A DNA stretch of 64,000 nucleotides, taken from JAJFKB01 sp965230515 (lineage in GTDB: Bacteria; Pseudomonadota; Gammaproteobacteria; Pseudomonadales; IMCC2047). Under the pieces are notes generated by a model. That model did no database searches. It was not told the DNA's origin and worked only from the letters and a program-made list of their open reading frames with translations. Position numbers and translations under genes: made by a program. This document shows, piece after piece, positions 52,481-59,900 of the stretch; the first letter of the stretch is position 1, and every line of letters begins with the position of its first letter. The stretch covers positions 310,001 to 374,000 of the forward strand of contig OZ246007.1 in the NCBI GenBank assembly GCA_965230515.1, read 5' to 3'.

Positions 52481-53281
52481 AATAAGGGACAGACCACGTT
52501 TACAAGCTGTTTAACGAGCTAACTTTGAGAAGAATAAGGGAGGAAGAGAAATATGCCAAGGAGGGCGCGAGTAAGTCTGGCGGAGGTGCCGCATCACATC
52601 ATACAGCGAGGAAACAACCGATCAGCCTGTTTTTATGGGCAGGCAGATTATCAGTATTACTTGGAATGGTTATCAGAGTACCTGAAAGAATATGAATGTC
52701 GCTTACACGCCTACGTCCTGATGACCAACCATGTACACCTGCTGTTAACACCGAAGACTTCTCAAAATCTGGGGCAACTCATGAAACGATTGGGTCAACG
52801 ATATGTGCAGTATGTAAATCGTACATATCGCCGCAGTGGCACGTTGTGGGAAGGTCGTTTTCGATCCTGTTTGACTCAGGAAGAGCGTTACGTAATAAGC
52901 TGTTACCGCTACATTGAACTGAATCCGGTGAGGGCAGGGATGGTAGAGCATCCGGCGGAATACCGCTGGAGCAGTTATCGGGCTAATGCACAAGGAGAGG
53001 GTACAGACATGCTAATTCCGCATGAAACATATCGAGGGTTAGGCCAAAGTGATGATGGGCGTTTCGAGGCTTACCGTGAATTATTTCGGGGACACCTGGC
53101 GCGTGAAATGATAGATGAAATTCGTAAGGCAACGAATGGTAACTGTGCGTTGGGAACGGAGCGATTTCGTCGGCAAGTTGAGAGCGCATTGGGAAGGCGA
53201 GTCGAGCCCGGAAGAGTAGGTAGGCCGAAGAGAGAGGGGGCACTTGGATGTTAAATTGCAAAACGTGGTCTGTCCCCTATT
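52481..53281 (+). mobile_element. 801-bp RAYT unit E
   Basis: The left end is at 52481-52501 and the right end AAACGTGGTCTGTCCCCTAT finishes at 53281, giving 801 bp. It is nearly identical to unit A 8 kb away. It separates the lipase stub from the lipoprotein gene and may have removed the latter's original start or promoter. Confidence 0.85.
52553..53254 (+). CDS. REP-associated tyrosine transposase (RAYT), copy E
   Basis: The 233-residue protein matches copy A with few changes (SACFYGQADY in place of SPCFYAQTDY, ETYRGLG, NGNCALG). HUH motif H60-V-H62 and YRYIELNPVRAG are intact. The RBS is GGAGGAAGAG. The gene should be functional. Confidence 0.93.
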   Translation: MPRRARVSLAEVPHHIIQRGNNRSACFYGQADYQYYLEWLSEYLKEYECRLHAYVLMTNHVHLLLTPKTSQNLGQLMKRLGQRYVQYVNRTYRRSGTLWEGRFRSCLTQEERYVISCYRYIELNPVRAGMVEHPAEYRWSSYRANAQGEGTDMLIPHETYRGLGQSDDGRFEAYRELFRGHLAREMIDEIRKATNGNCALGTERFRRQVESALGRRVEPGRVGRPKREGALGC

Positions 53282-53310
53282 CCCATTCCCCCGAAAAAAT
53301 AGATGCGCCA

Positions 53311-53985
53311 TTGTATCTGAGCAAATTAACCATCTTGTTACTTGTGTTAGCTTGCTCGGCGTGTAATTCCGAAAAGGCTGGGATGAAAGAGCTGAAACGA
53401 CTGTGTGATAAAGATGCAGGGTTGAAGATTTATAGAACGGTGGAGGCAGCGGGATATTATGACGCGTACACCGACTGCCATCACTGCTGGAATGAATTGA
53501 TTCGAAGTAACTACCGGTTTGTTGAATTCTGCGCGGTGGAGGATAGGGACCCTCTATCCTACATTTTGGCGGATAAGGGTTGTTACCGTATTACAAAAGT
53601 TAAACGTGATCATAACACTTGCCATTTGCGGGTTGATCAAAGGCTTTCTGAATTTAGAATTCATCCTTTTCCAGAGTTCCTAAAAGAATACTGTATCACC
53701 ATAGAGAAAATGAAAAAGCCAGAGGCGGAATACAGTTACGATGAAGACCTTGAAATTTGGCGAGAAAAGAATGGCGTTTCTGAGTTTATAAGATCCCGGG
53801 CATGGTTTGAGGACAGAGGAAATCGTGAGGTTATAAGCGAATATATTTCTTATTCTTACAATAAAAGACCGGGACATACATCTCCAAAGAGCTGCCGCAT
53901 TTTAGACAAAAAGTTTTCTATATCTATTAAAACTGATTTTATTGGGGAAACGATTAAATCCAACAAGGAGAAGTTAGATGATTAG
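53311..53985 (+). CDS. Lipoprotein overlapping the giant lipase gene, candidate lipase partner 2
   Basis: The frame extends back into unit E, but TTG 53311 gives a convincing lipoprotein signal (MYLSKLTILLLVLACSAC) with lipobox Cys at 15 or 18; the original start may have been lost to the insertion. The mature part of about 207 residues has many cysteines (DCHHCWNE, CAVEDRD, KGCYRI, CHLRVDQ) and the LCDKDAGLKIYRTV and SEYISYSYN elements shared with the protein at 51897. Its stop lies 8 bp inside the lipase gene, so the two are translationally coupled. No named family recognised. Membrane location and coupling suit an immunity or secretion-accessory protein, which is inference. Confidence 0.75.
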   Translation: MYLSKLTILLLVLACSACNSEKAGMKELKRLCDKDAGLKIYRTVEAAGYYDAYTDCHHCWNELIRSNYRFVEFCAVEDRDPLSYILADKGCYRITKVKRDHNTCHLRVDQRLSEFRIHPFPEFLKEYCITIEKMKKPEAEYSYDEDLEIWREKNGVSEFIRSRAWFEDRGNREVISEYISYSYNKRPGHTSPKSCRILDKKFSISIKTDFIGETIKSNKEKLDD

Positions 53986-56900
53986 CGAAATGTACACTGA
54001 AGCTTTACTGGCTGCAGCCGCTTATGCGAACTGGAGTGAGGGTAGTCTTGAAGTTGATATTAAACGAGAACTGATCACCAAACGCGGCTTTACCGAAGCT
54101 CAGTATAATTGGTTTCGAGACAACTACACGGCTGTTGGGTACACAGAGGATCCCAATGGGTTTTCTGCAACGGTGTTTGAGCATAATAGTACGCATGAGC
54201 TCACAGTAGCCTTTCGCGGCACAGATCCTTTTACAGTCGATTTTATTACGGATTTGCTGGTATTGCTGGGTAACCCAGACAGCGTGTTAGAACATTTCTT
54301 TAATCAAAATAATAATGTGGATGATTTTCTCATAGCAAACAACCTGGTGGTGAACGGGCAATTGACTCAGCCGATCAACTTTACCGGGCATTCATTGGGT
54401 GGTTACCTGGCGTTAATGACCTCATACAAATACAGCTCGAGTTTCGGGCAGACTTTTACCTATAACAGCTTGGGAATCAACCCGGTTGAAAATTTCTGGG
54501 AGGAAATAAAATCGACTTTTTTGGGACACCCGCTGGATGAAACTAAAATACATAATTACTTTGCGGATAAGGGATGGGAGGGCGCTTCACACCCGGCGCT
54601 TTCGAGACCAGGTGGCCAAAAACCCATGTTCATTGAAGAGTATGGTGGCATAGCAGACGTAGCATTCGAGAATCACTCCATAGCCAAACTCGTCCAAAGT
54701 CTCTCCGTATATCGGGTGCTCGCAACACTGTCCCCTAACCTGGATACAGATATCGGATTAGAAATCATCTACAGTATTTTGGATGCAGCATCCAATACAC
54801 CCGATCAATCGCTGGAGGTCGTCAAAGATAAACTGGGCAACTTGCTTGGTGGAAACTTAACGCTCCCTTCCAAGAAAAAGGATGTGGAGCTCTTTTACCA
54901 GGAGATTGTGGACCGGGCCAAGACCTATGACATCGCGGGTATTCCTGGTGAAATTGCACAGCGGGCTCTAGAAGATACCGACCAAGGCCGTGGCTACCGC
55001 TACGCCTTAGTCAACCTTCTCCCCTTCGCCATCACCTCAAACCTCACAGGCACTGCCGCTGACGACCCAAAATATAATGTCGACAACTATACGCCTCAGT
55101 ATCTGGCCGACCGAGCACAAATGCTGGAGTTGATCTTAAAACGCAATTCAGCAGATATAACAACACCTGAAAGCCTGGATGAATCGCTTAAGGACGCGCT
55201 CTACATCGATCAGGCATCCAATACCAAACTGACGACGGGCTCTATCTCTGTGGTTGGTCTAACCGAAACCACCGACCGAATCTACTTTGGAGATGAGAAC
55301 GATAATGTCTCCGTGTTGGGCATTGAGAGCCATAAGGGTAACGATCGTCTGTATGGCATGGCTGGTGAAGACGAACTGTCCGGTGGTGGCGGTGATGACC
55401 ATGTCGAGGGTGGTGCTGACAATGATATATTGAAGGGAGACGCCGGCAACGACACCCTGGTTGGCGGTGCCGGTGAAGATAAGCTCTACGGTGGGGCAGA
55501 TGACGACATTCTCTCAGGTGGTAACGATAATAAATCGGACACCTATTACTATAAAATTGGCGACGGCAACGACCTGATTATCGATGCTGATTTAGGTGGC
55601 GACAAAATAATTATACAGGGCCTGCCGGACGGTGATGTCGATCTGGCGACTCTACAATTCAAACAGTCTGCCAGTCAATCAAGTATTTATGTGGCCAACG
55701 GTGACGATGACACTTCAGCCAACGATATCATTTTCATAAAAGGGGAAGAGGGTGGCAGTTCGATTGTTCGCTTGGGGGAGGGTGAACAAAAAGGTTCTAT
55801 TACACTTCTGGGTTACTCCGATACAACTGGCAGTACATTTGGCATCAATTTGCAGGAGTACCAAGAGGAGCAAGTCATAGATTCAGGACAAACGTTGGTG
55901 ACCCGAACGGGAGAAGGGGGTGTTTATGTGGTTAACAAGGTCAGTTTTGATCAAGAAACAGGGGAACTGGATTGGCTGAATCGAGCGGAATTTACTGAGG
56001 GTATCCTCTTTTATTCGGATCGTTATTTTGTTGACTGGTATGTTGATGACGCTTATGAGGAATGGGCTGATTGGTTCGCACAACATCCGGGAGAAAACGG
56101 CGATTTTTCTACCTATTCTGCCGGAAACTATGTGGGATTTTACTTTGAAGGGTCGCAGCAGGACGACATTTTCTATGGATCAGATATCTCTGATGGACTT
56201 AATGGCCATCCGGGAGATGATTATATCCGTGCTGGACAGGGCGTTGATACAATCTTCGGTGGTGCCGGCTCCGATAGATTGTTTGGTGAAGATGGGGATG
56301 ATGTTATTACGGGTTTCTATAGTATCGATTATTACGAGGGAGAGTTTTATGACATCGATTCAATTGCTGACCCGGGTTCGACAGATTATCTGGAGGGGAA
56401 TGCGGGACATGACTACCTGATTGGTTCTCGATCCATCGATATTATTTCGGGTGGAGATGATGGCGATGCAATCAGTGGTGGTTATAACGAAGACATTCTG
56501 AGTGGTGGGAATGGCGATGACGTTCTCTTTGGCGATTCAGTATTGATTTATTCGATCACAGACGGTTCCGGCTCGAGTGAAAGTGGCGAGTTATTGCATA
56601 CCGGTGTCTATGGAGACCAGGAAAATATTGGTGACTTACCGACGGATGATGTTATTGACGGTGGGCAAGGCGATGACATCGTGCTTGGTGAATTTGGAAA
56701 TGATCTTATATCAGGAGGCGACGGTAATGATGTGATTCTCGGTGATCGAAATGACGGGCTCGAGTATTCTGGAAGCACTGTGTTTAGCGCGTTCTCCTTT
56801 GAATATCCCCATGGTTTTAGTGGTGTACAGACGTACCTGTTTGAACATTTGTCAACTGAAGCAGAACGTCATGGGAAAGATACTATTGAAGGTGGGGATG

Positions 56901-59900
56901 GTGAAGATTACATAGAGGGTAACGGTGATGACGACTGGATAAGCGGTGGAGCGGGCACGGATGAACTCCACGGTGATGACTTTAAACTACCTGGAGAGCA
57001 CCACGGCAATGATACCCTGTTTGGCGGAAACGGAAGTGATTTTGTATCCGGGGATGGCGGTGATGACTGGATTGATGGCGGTGAAGGAGATGATGCAAAA
57101 CTCGACGGCGACAATGCTGAACTCGATGGCCAGTTCCATGGTAAAGATTTGATTTATGGAGGGGAAGGCAACGATACGATTATCGGTAATGGGAATGACG
57201 ATACCATCTATGGGGAAGAAGGTGATGACCAGATTGTCGGCGATGCGGAAGGGCTTTCCGAACAGTATCAGGGTGACGATACGGTATATGGAGGACTGGG
57301 GAATGATGTGATATTCGGCATGGGAGGTGATGACCTGCTCGATGGAGGAGCCGATGATGATACTCTCATGGGCCACAAAGGAAATGACAAACTAAAAGGA
57401 GGGGCTGGTCAGGATATTCTTCGAGGTGGGGAAGGCGATGATCTGTTGGATGGTGGTGCTGATCTGGATGGCCTCTATGGTGAGGGAGGATCGGATACCT
57501 ACAAGTTTCGTCGCGGAGATGGTGTTGGAGTGATTGATGACACCGACTCACCAAATATCATCGAATTTGGGCCCGGTATCGGTGTTAAGGACCTGTCTGT
57601 CGCACAATACCAAAGTAACAGTTATATCTTTTTCAGCGCAGATCAGGAAGACCGCGTCCAGTTGACTTCGGCGTCATTCCGCAATATCAGTGAAGTGCAT
57701 TTTGCAGACGGGTCATCGATTAGTCTTGAAGAACTGATCGATTCATCATCAGGAGGCGCCGACTATATAGATGGCGGAGATGGTGCGGATTCACTTCGTG
57801 GTGGCAGTGGTAATGATGAACTTCAGGGCTTTCAAGGAGATGATACCCTATACGGTGGTGCCGGTGATGACGTGTTGTGGGCAGGAAAAAACAGCAGTGT
57901 TTTTGTGAATAGCGGGAATAACACGCTGTTCGGTGGGGAGGGCAATGACCGGCTACATGGTGGAGACGGAAGTGATATTCTTTACGGTGGAGAGGGTAAA
58001 GATACCTTATTCGGGCAAGACCATGCGACTGGAGTGTTTGAGGGTGGTCCGGGTAATGACACTTACTTCCTGCCTTACTATGATGACAATATTACTCTGG
58101 TCGAACTGGCGGATGAAGGAGATGATAAGGTATTTGCCTCCAATGACTACATTCTGCCCGATAACATCGAAAATCTTGAAGGCAGACATAATGCTAATTA
58201 TCTCGTTGGGAACAGCCTCGATAACAAGATAACCGCGGAACATACCCTGGGTTCGGTTTTGGATGGTGGCAAAGGAATTGATATCCTGACTGGAAGCTGG
58301 ACTAAAGATGTATTTATTGTTGATGATCCTCTGGATCAGGTGATTCCCAATGATACCAAATTTCGTGATGTCGTATACAGTAGTGCCGATTACGTAATCC
58401 CGGAAGAAGTAAGTGAACTCTGGCTGCTGGGAAACGCTTCATATGGGGAGGGAAATAGTGGTAACAATACTCTGGGGCGTCATCCAAACAGTTTCTATGG
58501 GCACTCTGGCAGCGGAGTTAATGTAACTTTGGCTGGAGGGCTGGGTGATGATATATACCATTACAGGATAGGTGACACCCTAATTGAGAATCCGGATCAG
58601 GGTATAGACACAGCTAATATATATTTAGGCTGGAAGGATTTGGCGGATGTCTCAAGCATGCCTAATATTGAACATTTTGTCCTTGTTGATTTAGGGACCC
58701 ATCCACATTGGGGGGGAACATTCATAGCCAATGATGATGACAACACAATTTTGGGAACTACTGATGGAGAAATCATTGCGGGAAGTGGCGGTAACGACCT
58801 GATAGATGGTGGTGGTGGCCAGGACACCTTCCTGTTTGCGGTGGGTGATGGTACGGATACTATCGTCCGTTACGGGCAGGACGATACCATTAGATTTGAA
58901 GAATCAATACAACTTCAGGATTTAACTTTTGATTATGACGAATCAGCATCAGAAGTCAGGTTGGCATTAAACGAAAATGATCAAATACTGATAAAAGGTG
59001 TTTCAGCAAACTTTAAAGTCGAAATCCATGATGGCTCAGAGCTAAAAGAACTCTTACTAGGTGATTTGATTACATTGTTTGGACCAAACCATTACCCCAT
59101 TGCTAGCGATAACTCATTTGCGACATTGCAGGGGGAACCAATCACAATTAGTTTCGATGATTTGGTTATTGATGATTTTGATATTGATGGGGACATGCTT
59201 GATGTTTCCGGATTCGGCCCTCTTAGCGGTCCTTCAAGAAATTATAGTATTGATTGGAGCAATAGGATATTTACATATACTCCCAGCACAGATTTTCTTG
59301 GAATATATCAAACTGGATATCGTGTTGGGGATTCGTTAGTGGATGATTTCGGTTCTATCGCTATCCATGTTGTGCCTCAAGATAGTTTGCCTTTGGCAGT
59401 AGCGGATAGTTTTGTCCTTTTAGAGAATACACAAGCGATCGTTCCCTTCGGTAGTTTGCTCAACAATGATTTGCATTTGCCAGATGCCACGGTGAGTATA
59501 ACCAGCACTTCAAACCCGGTTAATGGGGAGGTTGGTTTAGATGAAAGCACCAATACTATTATATTTACACCAACGGACGATCATATTGGTGAGGCTTCAT
59601 TTGAGTATACGCTATCGGATGGGACTAACAGTTCTAGTACAACAGTGACAGTTAATGTTATTGGTGGGCACAATCTAAACAGCAATCCAGTTGCTGAAAA
59701 TGATATCGATGAAGTTATAGAAGACGAGCTCCTGACTATTGATGCCTCAAACCTGTTGCTTAATGATACTGATGAGGATGGGGATATCTTATCAGTTACC
59801 GCAGTTTCAAATCCCAAAAATGGTACTGTAGCCCTGGATGGGGAGACGATCACCTTTACTCCGGAAGATGATTATTATGGAGCGGCTTCATTCGACTACA

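Noticed and set aside
43907..53281. RAYT array as a prophage or integron
   Set aside because: No integrase, att-like cassette sites, or phage structural genes are present; RAYT units explain the repeats.
55330..58060. Short repeats in the lipase gene considered as a CRISPR array
   Set aside because: The repeats are degenerate 27-bp codons for GGxGxDxLx nonapeptides inside one open frame, with no unique spacers.
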